NCBI GenBank assembly: GCA_964474695.1
Contig: CAYYTK010000011.1
Location: 73,432-137,431 of the forward strand
Source: DAOUBP01 sp964474695
Lineage (GTDB): Bacteria > Chloroflexota > Anaerolineae > CG2-30-64-16
DNA: 64,000 nucleotides
Direction: 5' to 3'
Shown here: piece by piece, positions 39,278 to 47,694 of the stretch
Position numbering within the stretch: position 1 is the stretch's first letter
Layout: each line of letters begins with the position of its first letter
The notes under the pieces: generated by a model
What the model was told of the DNA's origin: nothing
Database searches by the model: none
Seen by the model: only the letters and a program-made list of their open reading frames with translations
Translations under genes and position numbers: made by a program

Positions 39278-41176
39278 ATGAGCAAGATCGTTGGTATTGA
39301 CTTGGGTACTACAAATAGCGTTGTCGCCGTCGTAGAGGGCGGCGATCCTGTGGTGATTCCTACTGCTGAGGGCGCGCGGTTGTGCCCTTCGGTGGTCGCG
39401 TTCACAAAAGCCGGCGAGCGCCTGGTGGGTTGGACTGCGAAGCGCCAGGCTGTGGTGAACCCGGAGAACACTGTGACTTCGATCAAGCGTTTCATGGGAC
39501 GGCGCTACGATGAGACCGGCGCGGAGCGGGCCATCGTGCCCTACAAGGTGATCGAGGGCGGGGCCGGTGATGCGCGCGTGCGTATTCCGATGACCGGCAG
39601 GGAGTACACGCCGCAGGAAATCTCAGCCATGATCCTGGGCAAGCTGAAAGCCGATGCCGAAGCCTATCTCGGCGAACCTGTGACCCAGGCCGTAATCACC
39701 GTGCCGGCCTACTTTAACGACAGCCAGCGCCAGGCCACCAAAGATGCCGGCAAGATCGCGGGCCTGGATGTGCTGCGCATCATCAATGAGCCGACCGCGG
39801 CCGCCTTAGCCTACGGGCTTGACAAGCAAGGAAGCGAAACGATCCTCGTCTTCGACCTTGGCGGCGGCACGTTTGATGTGTCGATTCTTGAGGTGGGGGA
39901 TGGCGTTGTCGAGGTAAAGGCGACCAACGGCGACACTCACCTGGGCGGGGATGATTGGGATCAGCGCCTCGTGGACCATGTCGCGGACGAGTTCAAGCGT
40001 GAGCACGGCATTGATCTCCGCAGCGACCGCCAGGCGCTGCAGCGGCTCAAGGAAGCGGCAGAGAAGGCCAAGATCGAGCTCTCCAGCGTGATGGAGACTG
40101 AGATCAATCTGCCGTTCATTACGGCCGATGCCAGTGGGCCCAAGCATTTGCTGCTGAAGATAAGTCGCGCCAAGTTCGAGCAACTCACCGCAGATCTGCT
40201 TCAGCGGTGCCGCGGCCCCTTCGAGCAAGCGCTGCGCGACGCCAGGCTGTCGGCCGGCGATATCGATGAGGTGGTTCTGGTGGGCGGTTCCACCCGCATG
40301 CCGATGGTGCTGGACCTGGTCCGCAAGCTGGCGAGCGGCAAAGAGCCGCATCGCGGGGTCAATCCGGATGAGGTGGTGGCCGTCGGGGCTGCGCTGCAGG
40401 GCGGCGTGCTGTCGGGTGCTGTGAAGGATGTGTTGTTGCTGGATGTGACGCCATTGACCCTCGGCGTGGAGACGCTGGGCGGTGTCATGACCCCGATCAT
40501 CGAGCGCAACACCACAATCCCGGTCAAGAAGGGCCAGGTGTTCAGCACGGCTGAGGACAATCAGCCTGCGGTGACGATCCATGTGCTTCAGGGCGAGCGC
40601 CCGATGGCGGCCGACAATATGTCGCTGGGCCAATTCAACCTGGAGGGGATACCACCTGCGCCGCGTGGTCTGCCGCAGGTCGAGGTGACGTTCGACATCG
40701 ACGCTAACGGCATCCTGCATGTCAGCGCTCAGGATAAGGCCAGCGGCAAGGTGCAGCAGATTACGATCACCGCCTCCACCAACCTGAACAAGGAAGATAT
40801 CGAACGCATGGTGCGCCAGGCTGAGATCAACAAGGCCGCGGATCAGCGCCGCAAGGAGTTGATCGAGGCGCGCAACCAGGCAGATCAGATGGCGTATGTG
40901 TCTGAGAAGAGCCTGCGGGAGTTGGCCGAGGGGGGCGCCATGCGGATCGAAGACCGCCACGCCTTGGAGCAGTTGATTGCCGAGGTGCGCAAGACCGCAC
41001 AGGGTGAGGACATCACGGCGATTCGTGATGCGATGAATCGTCTTCAGCAGGCCGGCTCTGGCATGGGCCAGAACTCGGCAGGTGCTGGCTCGAACGGCCA
41101 TAACGGAAGCGGCCGCGGGCAGGCCCCGTCCGGTGAGGGCGAGGACGTCGTTGAGGGTGAGTTCCGACGCGTGTAA
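39278..41176 (+). CDS. dnaK: Chaperone DnaK (Hsp70)
   Basis: ATG 39278 follows AAGGAGCGGGAG. The 632-residue protein has the full Hsp70 plan. The ATPase domain (about 1-365) has GIDLGTTNSVVAVVEGG, VITVPAYFNDSQRQATKDAG and ILVFDLGGGTFDVSIL, plus VVLVGGSTRMPMV. The linker DVLLLDVTPLTLGVET leads to the substrate-binding domain and a helical lid ending in a Gly/Ser/Asn-rich tail and EGEDVVEGEFRRV, close to the EEVD-like end of bacterial DnaK. grpE and dnaJ are not adjacent. No CIRCE (TTAGCACTC-N9-GAGTGCTAA) or clear promoter was seen in the 200 bp upstream. Confidence 0.97.
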   Translation: MSKIVGIDLGTTNSVVAVVEGGDPVVIPTAEGARLCPSVVAFTKAGERLVGWTAKRQAVVNPENTVTSIKRFMGRRYDETGAERAIVPYKVIEGGAGDARVRIPMTGREYTPQEISAMILGKLKADAEAYLGEPVTQAVITVPAYFNDSQRQATKDAGKIAGLDVLRIINEPTAAALAYGLDKQGSETILVFDLGGGTFDVSILEVGDGVVEVKATNGDTHLGGDDWDQRLVDHVADEFKREHGIDLRSDRQALQRLKEAAEKAKIELSSVMETEINLPFITADASGPKHLLLKISRAKFEQLTADLLQRCRGPFEQALRDARLSAGDIDEVVLVGGSTRMPMVLDLVRKLASGKEPHRGVNPDEVVAVGAALQGGVLSGAVKDVLLLDVTPLTLGVETLGGVMTPIIERNTTIPVKKGQVFSTAEDNQPAVTIHVLQGERPMAADNMSLGQFNLEGIPPAPRGLPQVEVTFDIDANGILHVSAQDKASGKVQQITITASTNLNKEDIERMVRQAEINKAADQRRKELIEARNQADQMAYVSEKSLRELAEGGAMRIEDRHALEQLIAEVRKTAQGEDITAIRDAMNRLQQAGSGMGQNSAGAGSNGHNGSGRGQAPSGEGEDVVEGEFRRV

Positions 41177-41197
41177 GATGCCGCGCGGCAGCGGGTG

Positions 41198-41223
41198 GCG
41201 CCGCATCCGGCCGGATGCGGCGC
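41198..41223. repeat. 26-bp perfect palindrome after dnaK
   Basis: The 13-bp half GCGCCGCATCCGG is followed directly by its reverse complement. It has the same outer arms as the palindrome at 29345-29374, and no T-run follows, so it is a dispersed repeat rather than a terminator. Confidence 0.85.
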
Positions 41224-41280
41224 TACAGGGCCACGCGTCAGGGAATTGTCGGCTTCGTAACACGTCCCGTAATTGGGTTG

Positions 41281-41289
41281 TGATATAAT
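41281..41289 (+). promoter_or_regulatory. Extended -10 promoter of the zinc peptidase gene
   Basis: TGATATAAT (41281-41289) has a perfect TATAAT with a TGN extension. No good -35 is seen. The predicted start is about 55 nt before GTG 41351. Confidence 0.5.
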
Positions 41290-41350
41290 AGGTTGTTAGT
41301 TGGTAGGCGCGCGGCTTGTGGGTCAAGCTTCTTTGCCTGAGGGAGGATGA

Positions 41351-42034
41351 GTGTATTTCGATTCAACGTACCTGTTGTTTGTGGCGCCGGCTCTGTTGTT
41401 GGCGTTCTATGCGCAGATCAAGGTTAAGAGCGCGTACGGCAAGTGGACTAAAGTGGCGAACGCGCGCGGCCTGACGGGACTTGATGCAGCCAGGGTGATC
41501 CTGGGGCCCGAAGGGCTGGGGCATGTTTCCATCGCGGGCATTCCCGGTGAGTTGACCGATCATTACGATCCGCGGGAGAAGAAACTGGGGCTTTCGGCCG
41601 GCGTGGCGCGCCAGCCCAGCGTTGCAGCCCTGGCCATCGTGGCGCACGAGATCGGTCACGCGTTGCAGGATAACCAGGGCTATGCGCCGCTCAGGCTGCG
41701 CGGGGCGATCGTGCCAGCGGTGCAGGTCAGCGCGTGGGTGGCGCCGATCCTGTTCATGATCGGCCTGCTGCTTAATATGACGCAACTGGCCTGGCTCGGT
41801 GTGGCGTTTTTCGGCGCCAGTGTGTTGTTCTCGCTGATCACTTTGCCTGTGGAGTTCGATGCCAGCCGCCGCGCGCTGCGTCTGCTGCAGACGTATCAGT
41901 TGGCTGATGGTGGTGAACTGCGCGGGGCAAAATCGGTGTTGGATGCCGCCGCGCTGACATATGTCGCCGCGTTGGCGCAGACCCTGATGACGATGCTCTA
42001 CTACATTACGCTGCTGAACCGCCGCCGCGATTGA
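41351..42034 (+). CDS. YugP-family neutral zinc metallopeptidase
   Basis: GTG 41351 follows GGGAGGATGA. The 227-residue membrane protein has an N-terminal helix, then SIAGIPGELTDHYDPREKKLGLSA, then the zinc motif VAHEIGHALQ (His99, Glu100, His103). A two-helix membrane block (VAPILFMIGLLLNM and LGVAFFGASVLFSLITLPVEF) follows, with the conserved VEFDASRRAL, whose Glu is the likely third ligand. A final helix ends NRRRD. It matches YugP (peptidase family of putative membrane Zn-proteases) in length and motifs. The active site faces the cytoplasmic or membrane side, and the substrate is unknown. It is followed 16 bp later by two HtrA-like lipoprotein genes, so this is an envelope protein quality-control block. 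Confidence 0.9.
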   Translation: MYFDSTYLLFVAPALLLAFYAQIKVKSAYGKWTKVANARGLTGLDAARVILGPEGLGHVSIAGIPGELTDHYDPREKKLGLSAGVARQPSVAALAIVAHEIGHALQDNQGYAPLRLRGAIVPAVQVSAWVAPILFMIGLLLNMTQLAWLGVAFFGASVLFSLITLPVEFDASRRALRLLQTYQLADGGELRGAKSVLDAAALTYVAALAQTLMTMLYYITLLNRRRD

Positions 42035-42050
42035 TCAAGAGGTGCCCGAC

Positions 42051-43337
42051 ATGAAGCGTTCCCGAATCCTCCCGCTGATACTGGCGATGCTGGCTTTGAG
42101 CCTGGCCTTGATGGGGTGTGGGCTGTTGACCCCCGCGGTCAGGATGCTGACCGAACCGACCTCGACGCCGCGGCCGCGCGTCACAGCGCGGCCCCCTGTC
42201 TCGACCCCCAGGGCTGTGGTTCCGACACCTCAGCGTCCGGCGGCGCCCGTTCAGCCGGCGGCCCCGGCCCCGAGCATCGAGATCGTGCCCGGCGCGGATA
42301 TTGAGTCCCAGATCTATACTGCGGTCTATCAGAAGGTCAATCCTTCGGTGGTCTACATTGAGAACCTGACAGAGGTGAGCCTGCGCGACGAAGAGGGGCA
42401 AGGCTCCGATGAGACATTCGCCGAGAGCTCCGGCTCCGGCTTCGTGTGGGACTCGGCGGGCCATATCGTCACCAATCAGCATGTGGTGGAGGGCGCCTCT
42501 GCCCTGCGCGTGACCTTCTCCGATGGCATCGTGCTGGATGCGGAGCTGATCGGGACTGATCCTGATAGCGACGTGGCGGTCATCAAGGTCGATCCGAGCT
42601 TGGTGGAACTGGTGGTGGTGGAACAGGGCCGGATCGAGGATGTGGCGGTCGGTCAGCGTGCGATCGCCATCGGCAATCCCTTCGGCCTGGTGGGCTCTAT
42701 GACGACGGGCATCGTCAGCGCCATTGGCCGAAGCGTGGCGGGGCAGACCAACTACAGCATTCCGCTGGCCATCCAAACCGACGCTGCCATCAATCCCGGC
42801 AATTCCGGCGGCCCGCTTCTCAACGAGAGGGGCCAGGTCATCGGCATCAATTTCCAGATTGCGTCGGCGAACGGCAGCAACTCGGGTGTGGGCTTTGCGA
42901 TCCCGATCAGTATTGTCCAGCGCGTTGTGCCGGCGCTGATCGAGAACGGCGTCTATCGGCATGCCTATCTGGGCATCAGCGGGCAGACGTACAGCCCGGC
43001 GTGGGCGGAAGCGCTGGGGTTCCCACAGGACGCGCGCGGGGCGTATGTCATGACCGTCGCAGAGGGCGGCCCGGCCGCGCGTGGTGGCTTGCGCGCCGGC
43101 GCCGGTAACACCGACATTCTGCTCGGCGTGGATATGAGCGGGCCGATTTACCTCCCCAGCGGTGGCGACTTGATCACCGCTATCGACGATCAGCCCGTCA
43201 AGCGATTCGATGATCTGCTGATCTATCTCGAGAGCTCTAAGTCGCCTGGCGAGCAAGTGACCCTGACGGTGCTGCGTTCCACCGGCGAGAAGCAGGTGCA
43301 GGTCACACTGGGCGAGCGTCCGCGCCAGACACAGTAA
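42051..43337 (+). CDS. HtrA/DegP-like serine protease, lipoprotein
   Basis: ATG 42051 is preferred to GTG 42042 because AGAGG (42038-42042) then has normal spacing. The 428-residue product has a lipobox (LALMGC, Cys23) and a Pro/Thr-rich linker. The trypsin-like domain carries the triad His144 (VTNQHVVEG), Asp174 (SDVAVIKV) and Ser252 (NPGNSGGPLL). One PDZ domain follows (about 320-420), with an unusual insert TDILLGVDMSGPIYLPSGGD before DLITAIDDQPV. It degrades or refolds damaged proteins outside the membrane. It is tandem with a second HtrA paralogue, separated by a very strong terminator, so the two are probably transcribed at different levels. Confidence 0.92.
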   Translation: MKRSRILPLILAMLALSLALMGCGLLTPAVRMLTEPTSTPRPRVTARPPVSTPRAVVPTPQRPAAPVQPAAPAPSIEIVPGADIESQIYTAVYQKVNPSVVYIENLTEVSLRDEEGQGSDETFAESSGSGFVWDSAGHIVTNQHVVEGASALRVTFSDGIVLDAELIGTDPDSDVAVIKVDPSLVELVVVEQGRIEDVAVGQRAIAIGNPFGLVGSMTTGIVSAIGRSVAGQTNYSIPLAIQTDAAINPGNSGGPLLNERGQVIGINFQIASANGSNSGVGFAIPISIVQRVVPALIENGVYRHAYLGISGQTYSPAWAEALGFPQDARGAYVMTVAEGGPAARGGLRAGAGNTDILLGVDMSGPIYLPSGGDLITAIDDQPVKRFDDLLIYLESSKSPGEQVTLTVLRSTGEKQVQVTLGERPRQTQ

Positions 43338-43353
43338 GAATCTTGCAGGATAG

Positions 43354-43388
43354 CAGGCGCCTGGCGTGTCCAGGCGCCTGTTTTTTTT
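43354..43388 (+). terminator. Strong intrinsic terminator between the two HtrA genes
   Basis: A perfect 11-bp stem CAGGCGCCTGG / CCAGGCGCCTG with a 5-nt loop (CGTGT) is followed by T8. Confidence 0.95.
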
Positions 43389-43398
43389 GAGGCTCACC

Positions 43399-44601
43399 AT
43401 GAGACGTCCCTTGTTTTCGCGCTGGATCATCTTGACTGCCGTGCTGGCGTTGGCGGCTGGTTGCAGCAGCCTGCCCGAAGCCCTGGTGGTAAGGGGAACG
43501 CCCGCCTCTGGCGCCGATCCGACACCCCAGGTGGTCGTAGTGGTGGCTACACCCACGCCCGGCCTGCTGCCGGTGACTGAGAGCGCCGACACGATGGAGG
43601 CGCGGCGCATCGCAGTGTACGAACGCGTCGCGCCCGCAGTGGTCAATGTTACGACCCAGGTGCTCCGCTCCAGTTTCTTCTGGGGCGCGGTGCCTGAGGA
43701 AGGCAGCGGCTCCGGCTTTTTGTGGGATCAGGCAGGGCATATCGTCACCAACAATCATGTGGTTGCGGGCGCCGAGAGCATCGAGATCAGCTTCGGTGGT
43801 GATTCCAACATGACCGCGACGGTCGTCGGCACTGATCCGATCAACGATTTGGCCGTCCTTAAGGTGGATTCGATCCCCCAGGGGGTCCGGCCGGTGACGC
43901 TTGGCACGTCCGCCGACCTCAAGGTGGGCCAGACCGCCATTGTCATCGGTAACCCGTTCGGCCAGTTTGAGCGCACCATGACGCAGGGCATCATCAGCGC
44001 GGTCAACCGCACCATCGAGACCGACAGCACCGTGTTGCGCGGGGTGATCCAGACCGACGCGGCCATCAACCGCGGCAACTCCGGCGGCCCGCTGCTGGAT
44101 TCGAGCGGCCGGCTGATCGGCGTCAACAGCGCGATTTACTCGCCCACGGGCACCTCCGCCGGGGTGGGGCTGGCAATCCCGGTGGATAAAGTCAGCGAGG
44201 TGGTTCCGGTGCTGATTGAAAAGGGCCGGTATCCGCATCCCTGGCTGGGCATCGAAGGGCTGGGGTATGAGCTGTCGCCGAGCCTGGCGAAGGGGCTGCG
44301 CATGTCTGTCGACAGCGGCCTGCTGATCGCGCAAATGTACCAGCGCAGCCCTGCCGATAAAGCCGGCTTGCGCAATGCGACTGACCAGGTCATTCTGGGC
44401 AATCGGCGTTACCTGGTAGGGGGCGACGTGGTCACCGCGATCGATGGCGTGCCGCTGGCGAAATGGGACGATTTGAGCGCATATTTGGAGGAAAAGACCA
44501 CAGTGGGCCAGCAGGTGGCGCTTACCGTGATTCGGAACGGCAAGGAGCTGACCGTGCAGGTGACGCTGGAGGATACGCCGGAGTCGTTGCAGGGACAATG
44601 A
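43399..44601 (+). CDS. HtrA/DegP-like serine protease, lipoprotein (second copy)
   Basis: ATG 43399 has GAGG eight bases upstream and lies just 10 nt after the T8 of the preceding terminator. The 400-residue product has a lipobox (LALAAGC, Cys22), a short linker, and the triad His120 (VTNNHVVAG), Asp150 (INDLAVLKV) and Ser228 (NRGNSGGPLL). Pro is replaced by Arg before GNSGG compared with the first copy. One PDZ domain follows (about 290-390: DVVTAIDGVPLAKWDDLSAYLEE). The first and second copies are clearly paralogous but diverged. No promoter is visible between terminator and start, so expression likely depends on partial read-through of the terminator. Confidence 0.92.
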   Translation: MRRPLFSRWIILTAVLALAAGCSSLPEALVVRGTPASGADPTPQVVVVVATPTPGLLPVTESADTMEARRIAVYERVAPAVVNVTTQVLRSSFFWGAVPEEGSGSGFLWDQAGHIVTNNHVVAGAESIEISFGGDSNMTATVVGTDPINDLAVLKVDSIPQGVRPVTLGTSADLKVGQTAIVIGNPFGQFERTMTQGIISAVNRTIETDSTVLRGVIQTDAAINRGNSGGPLLDSSGRLIGVNSAIYSPTGTSAGVGLAIPVDKVSEVVPVLIEKGRYPHPWLGIEGLGYELSPSLAKGLRMSVDSGLLIAQMYQRSPADKAGLRNATDQVILGNRRYLVGGDVVTAIDGVPLAKWDDLSAYLEEKTTVGQQVALTVIRNGKELTVQVTLEDTPESLQGQ

Positions 44602-44638
44602 TAACTTCTTCGAAGGCGAGCGGATGGAGCAGTGTCTT

Positions 44639-44680
44639 AGACTTGGCGGGGTGCTTTTGTCGCCCCGCCAAGTCTTCTTT
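44639..44680 (+). terminator. Intrinsic terminator after the HtrA block
   Basis: A perfect 13-bp stem AGACTTGGCGGGG / CCCCGCCAAGTCT around an 11-nt loop is followed by TCTTT. Confidence 0.85.
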
Positions 44681-44701
44681 AATCATGCTTCCTTGATCGT
44701 A

Positions 44702-44992
44702 TCAGCGCAACATCAACGGCAGATAGACGTGATACCCCGATGGGAGTGCACCCCAAAAGCCGGCGACGAGCTCAGTATCCGCGCTGGCGGCGGGCCCGGC
44801 CGCGGGTTGGCCGGCGGTGGCGTCCAACTCGAAGCTGGCGCTCGCCGCGTGCGGCCCCCCGGCGCCGACTACGGCGCGGTCCAGCGTGAACCCGGCGTTC
44901 GGCGCCGGGCCTTCATCAGCATAAGCCGGCGCAACAACCAGGAAGAGGAGCACCGGCAGGAGCAGGAGTGCGGCGAGTTTTCGAGCGATCAT
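44702..44992 (-). CDS. Small secreted protein with terminal YLPLMLR tail
   Basis: ATG 44992 has GGAGGAGGAG upstream. The 96 residues comprise a signal peptide (LAALLLLPVLLFLVVAPAYA) and a short beta region DATAGQPAAGPAASADTELVAGFWGALP, which is a shortened form of a GQP...G.GFW module I associate with Chloroflexota secreted proteins. The chain ends GYHVYLPLMLR. It contains little more than a signal, one module and a tail, which makes it the simplest carrier of the YLPLxLR end in this window. It follows the large YadA-like gene by 14 bp, so it may be its partner. Function unknown. Confidence 0.78.
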   Translation of the reverse strand: MIARKLAALLLLPVLLFLVVAPAYADEGPAPNAGFTLDRAVVGAGGPHAASASFELDATAGQPAAGPAASADTELVAGFWGALPSGYHVYLPLMLR

Positions 44993-45006
44993 GATCTCCT
45001 CCTCCG

Positions 45007-47418
45007 TTAGCGGATGGTCACCAGGACCCAGATCAGCCCCCGGCCGGCCGGCAGCCCCTCGAGGGCGACGCCGACCACGGGTGCGGCCTCGGCGACCGGT
45101 ACACCCTCGACGGAGACAGTGCGCAGGCCGCGAGCGTATCCGGCCGTGCTGGCCGTCGTGAGGCGTTGCCCGGCTGTGATGGGCCCGCCGGCCGCATCAA
45201 CACGGGCCTGTGCGACGCCGGAGACGATGATGAAAAGGTGGTCACCCGCGGCGATGGGGCCGTCGGCGGCTTCGGCGCTGATGGTGGTCTTGTCATCTTT
45301 GCTGCTCTCGACCAGCGCGGCGCGGCGGGCTACAACGCCGACAGCCCCGGCGGTCGCGCGATGCACGGCGAGGAGGGGCTGACCGCCTGATGTCAGCGGG
45401 GGTCGCACGCCGTCTGCGGCGACCACATCACCGACCTGTAAGGCCTCGCTTCCGCTGTTGATGGCCACGTACGCCAGGGTGCAGCCCACGCAGTTGCCGA
45501 CGACGTAGATATTGTCCTCGAAGTATCCGCTGTAGGTGCCGTTAGAGCTCGCGTAAATGGCAGGGCTGGTGCTATAGTTGATAGCGTACAGCGCAGCCCA
45601 ATAGTTGCCTCGTGAGATATTGGCGTAGATGTCGATGCCGTCGCCGTTGTCGGTCGGGGTGTCGTCAGCGTAATTGTCTACTCGCAGGCCCCAGTAGGCA
45701 TACTTGGCGGTGATGCTGGCCCCCCCGCCGGCGCGTACGTTGAACGAGTCTTGCGCGTACGCGGTGAAGTCCGTGTCGGCGGAGTCCGCCCAGACGAAGC
45801 TGCCCTGGGTTGTGGCCTTGGCGCGCCGGCCGGCTGCAAAGCTCCAGGCGCCGCTGGCAGTGTTGAAAGTGCCTCCGGCGACAGTGGCATTGGCGCCGCT
45901 GGCAGTGTTCCCGAAACCTCCGGCGACAGTGGTATTGTCGTCGCTGGCAGTGTTCTGTTCGCCCCCGGCGATGGTGGAGGCCCCGCCGCCAGCAGTGTTA
46001 ATGTAACCTCCGGCGATGGTGGAGGCCCAGCCGCCGGCGATGTTTCTCCCACCCCCACCGACGGTCGCGGTCCAGGATGCCGTGTTGCCCCCGCCCCCGC
46101 CGACCGTACCGTAATTGGCTGTGACGGTGTTTGTACAGGGGTCATTTCCCGATGCTCCGCATTCCAGGGCATTGCTGCCGCCGCCAGCGATAGTTTGGGA
46201 GAGGTAGCCGGCAGTCACGCTGTTGCTGCTGTACCCGGCGATGACGTTTGTGCCATAGACGGTGGATGGGGCGGATGCGGCGCTGAAGGGACCAGTAGAT
46301 GGGGCGCTGGTGTTCCCGGACTGCATCCCCCAGGAAGCCGGTTCGAGGCGGAGGGCGCGCTGGTTGTTGATCTTAAGCTCTAGCGCTGTGTTATCGGTCG
46401 TACCCAGGAAGTTGGCGCCGGGCGTCGTGCCGGCGTTGCCGGTCAGGGACCAGCCGGCGTCATCTGTTTCGCACGTTACGCTGCCGTCGGCGTTGACCAC
46501 CCGGATCGCCGAACCGGCCGCGCACATGTCGGATACGCGACGCTGCAGGTAAGCCGTGTTCGCGGCGAAGACAGCGCCGGTCAGCGTCAGCCCGGTTCCC
46601 GCGCTGTAGGTGGTATTATCGTCCGTTTCGCACGTCACACTGCCGTCGGCGTTGACCACCCGGATCGCCGAACCGGCTGTGCACGTGTCAGATACGCGGC
46701 GTTGCAGGTAGCCTATATCTGCGGCGAAAGTCGTGCCGGTCAGCGTCAGCCCGGTTCCTGCGCCGTAGGTGGTGTTATCGTCCGTCTCGCACGTCACACT
46801 GCCGTCTGCATTGACCACACGGATCGCCGAGCCGGCTGCGCACGTGTCAGATACGCGGCGTTGCAGGTAGCCTGTATCTGCGGCGAAAGTCGTGCCGGCC
46901 AGCGTCAGCCCGGTTCCCGCGCTGTAGGTGGTATTGTCGTCCACACCGTCAGCGAAGCCGGCCGGCACTGACTGCAGGCCTGACCAGGGCGCCTTCGTTG
47001 CGTAAAGCGCGTACGGCACCGCGGTCAGCGGGTGTCGCGGGCTAAGGATGCTGTAGTCGCCGCTGCTGCTGCCCGGCCGCACACCCACTTCCAGCCAGCG
47101 CGCCTGCCCGTCGAAGGCAGTGGCGCCGAAGTCGAGTTCCACGGTGAAGATGCCGCCAGAGATGGAGATGTCATCGCGCGTCAGGGTGGCGCCCACCTGG
47201 CTGCCGCCGCTGGCGGCGTTGTAAATGATGAACTGAAAGTCATGGGGTCCACTGGCAGGTGAGCTGCCTGAGCGCAGGCTCCCCTGGTAGGTGAAGGCCG
47301 TGGAGATGGGGGTATCGGGCGCGTCGGGTTGCGACTCCTGACCGGCGACGGGGCCGGTCAGGGCAATGAGGGTGGCGGCGACAACAAGCAGGGTACTGAG
47401 AAGACGGGTGGGTGACAT
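45007..47418 (-). CDS. Large secreted protein with YadA-like head repeats
   Basis: ATG 47418 follows AAGGAG. The 803-residue product has a signal peptide (TLLVVAATLIALTGPVAG) and an N-terminal beta domain (TAFTYQGSLRSG...HDFQFIIYNAASGGSQVG) seen in bacterial tail-fibre-like proteins. Three 53-residue repeats follow (YLQRRVSDTCAAGSAIRVVN and ADGSVTCETDDNTT), then a left-handed beta-roll of YadA-head type with about nine turns of GGxxNTASGxxATVAGG. The C-terminal region (about 560-803) includes an SGYFEDNIYVVGNC segment and a domain VGDVVAADG...GPIAAGDHLFIIVSGVAQARVD typical of tail-spike knobs. No membrane beta-barrel anchor is present, so it is not a classic trimeric autotransporter. Likely a trimeric adhesin or fibre. 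Confidence 0.82.
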   Translation of the reverse strand: MSPTRLLSTLLVVAATLIALTGPVAGQESQPDAPDTPISTAFTYQGSLRSGSSPASGPHDFQFIIYNAASGGSQVGATLTRDDISISGGIFTVELDFGATAFDGQARWLEVGVRPGSSSGDYSILSPRHPLTAVPYALYATKAPWSGLQSVPAGFADGVDDNTTYSAGTGLTLAGTTFAADTGYLQRRVSDTCAAGSAIRVVNADGSVTCETDDNTTYGAGTGLTLTGTTFAADIGYLQRRVSDTCTAGSAIRVVNADGSVTCETDDNTTYSAGTGLTLTGAVFAANTAYLQRRVSDMCAAGSAIRVVNADGSVTCETDDAGWSLTGNAGTTPGANFLGTTDNTALELKINNQRALRLEPASWGMQSGNTSAPSTGPFSAASAPSTVYGTNVIAGYSSNSVTAGYLSQTIAGGGSNALECGASGNDPCTNTVTANYGTVGGGGGNTASWTATVGGGGRNIAGGWASTIAGGYINTAGGGASTIAGGEQNTASDDNTTVAGGFGNTASGANATVAGGTFNTASGAWSFAAGRRAKATTQGSFVWADSADTDFTAYAQDSFNVRAGGGASITAKYAYWGLRVDNYADDTPTDNGDGIDIYANISRGNYWAALYAINYSTSPAIYASSNGTYSGYFEDNIYVVGNCVGCTLAYVAINSGSEALQVGDVVAADGVRPPLTSGGQPLLAVHRATAGAVGVVARRAALVESSKDDKTTISAEAADGPIAAGDHLFIIVSGVAQARVDAAGGPITAGQRLTTASTAGYARGLRTVSVEGVPVAEAAPVVGVALEGLPAGRGLIWVLVTIR
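46465..46941 (-). repeat. Three 159-bp tandem coding repeats
   Basis: GTAGGTGGT recurs at 46606, 46765 and 46924 (159 bp apart). The units encode the 53-residue Cys-pair repeat of the YadA-like protein and differ at scattered positions. Confidence 0.85.
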
Positions 47419-47577
47419 AGAGATGCTCCTTTCCTTGGGCGCCTAGCGTGATTGCGTAGCGCAAGCTGCTGGCTTGGGCTGTGGCGCTTCTCGATCGCAT
47501 ACGAATCTGTGCCAAGGACCGGCGCGAGGGCTGCAGGGCGGGTGCGATGACATGCACCGGCAGATGTCACTGAGATC

Positions 47578-47606
47578 AGTCTAGCACCGCCAGAGGGCGC
47601 TGTCAA
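47578..47606 (-). promoter_or_regulatory. Promoter of the YadA-like gene
   Basis: On the minus strand TTGACA (47606-47601), a 17-nt spacer and TAGACT (47583-47578) are near consensus. The predicted start near 47571 leaves a leader of about 150 nt. Confidence 0.75.
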
Positions 47607-47620
47607 TGGGTATGCCAAAT

Positions 47621-47667
47621 CCGACGATGACCCGCATCATGTGGTATCATTTGCGAGTCATCGTCGG
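47621..47667 (-). terminator. Hairpin ending the sugar operon
   Basis: An 11-bp perfect stem CCGACGATGAC / GTCATCGTCGG with a 25-nt inner region lies 28 nt after the fructokinase stop. The T-run is weak (ATTTGG), so termination strength is uncertain. Confidence 0.5.
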
Positions 47668-47694
47668 GAGGGATTTGAATGACTAGTGATGAGC

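Noticed and set aside
45007..47418. A trimeric autotransporter adhesin of the YadA type
   Set aside because: The head repeats fit, but there is no C-terminal membrane beta-barrel, and a tail-spike-like C-terminus is present instead.
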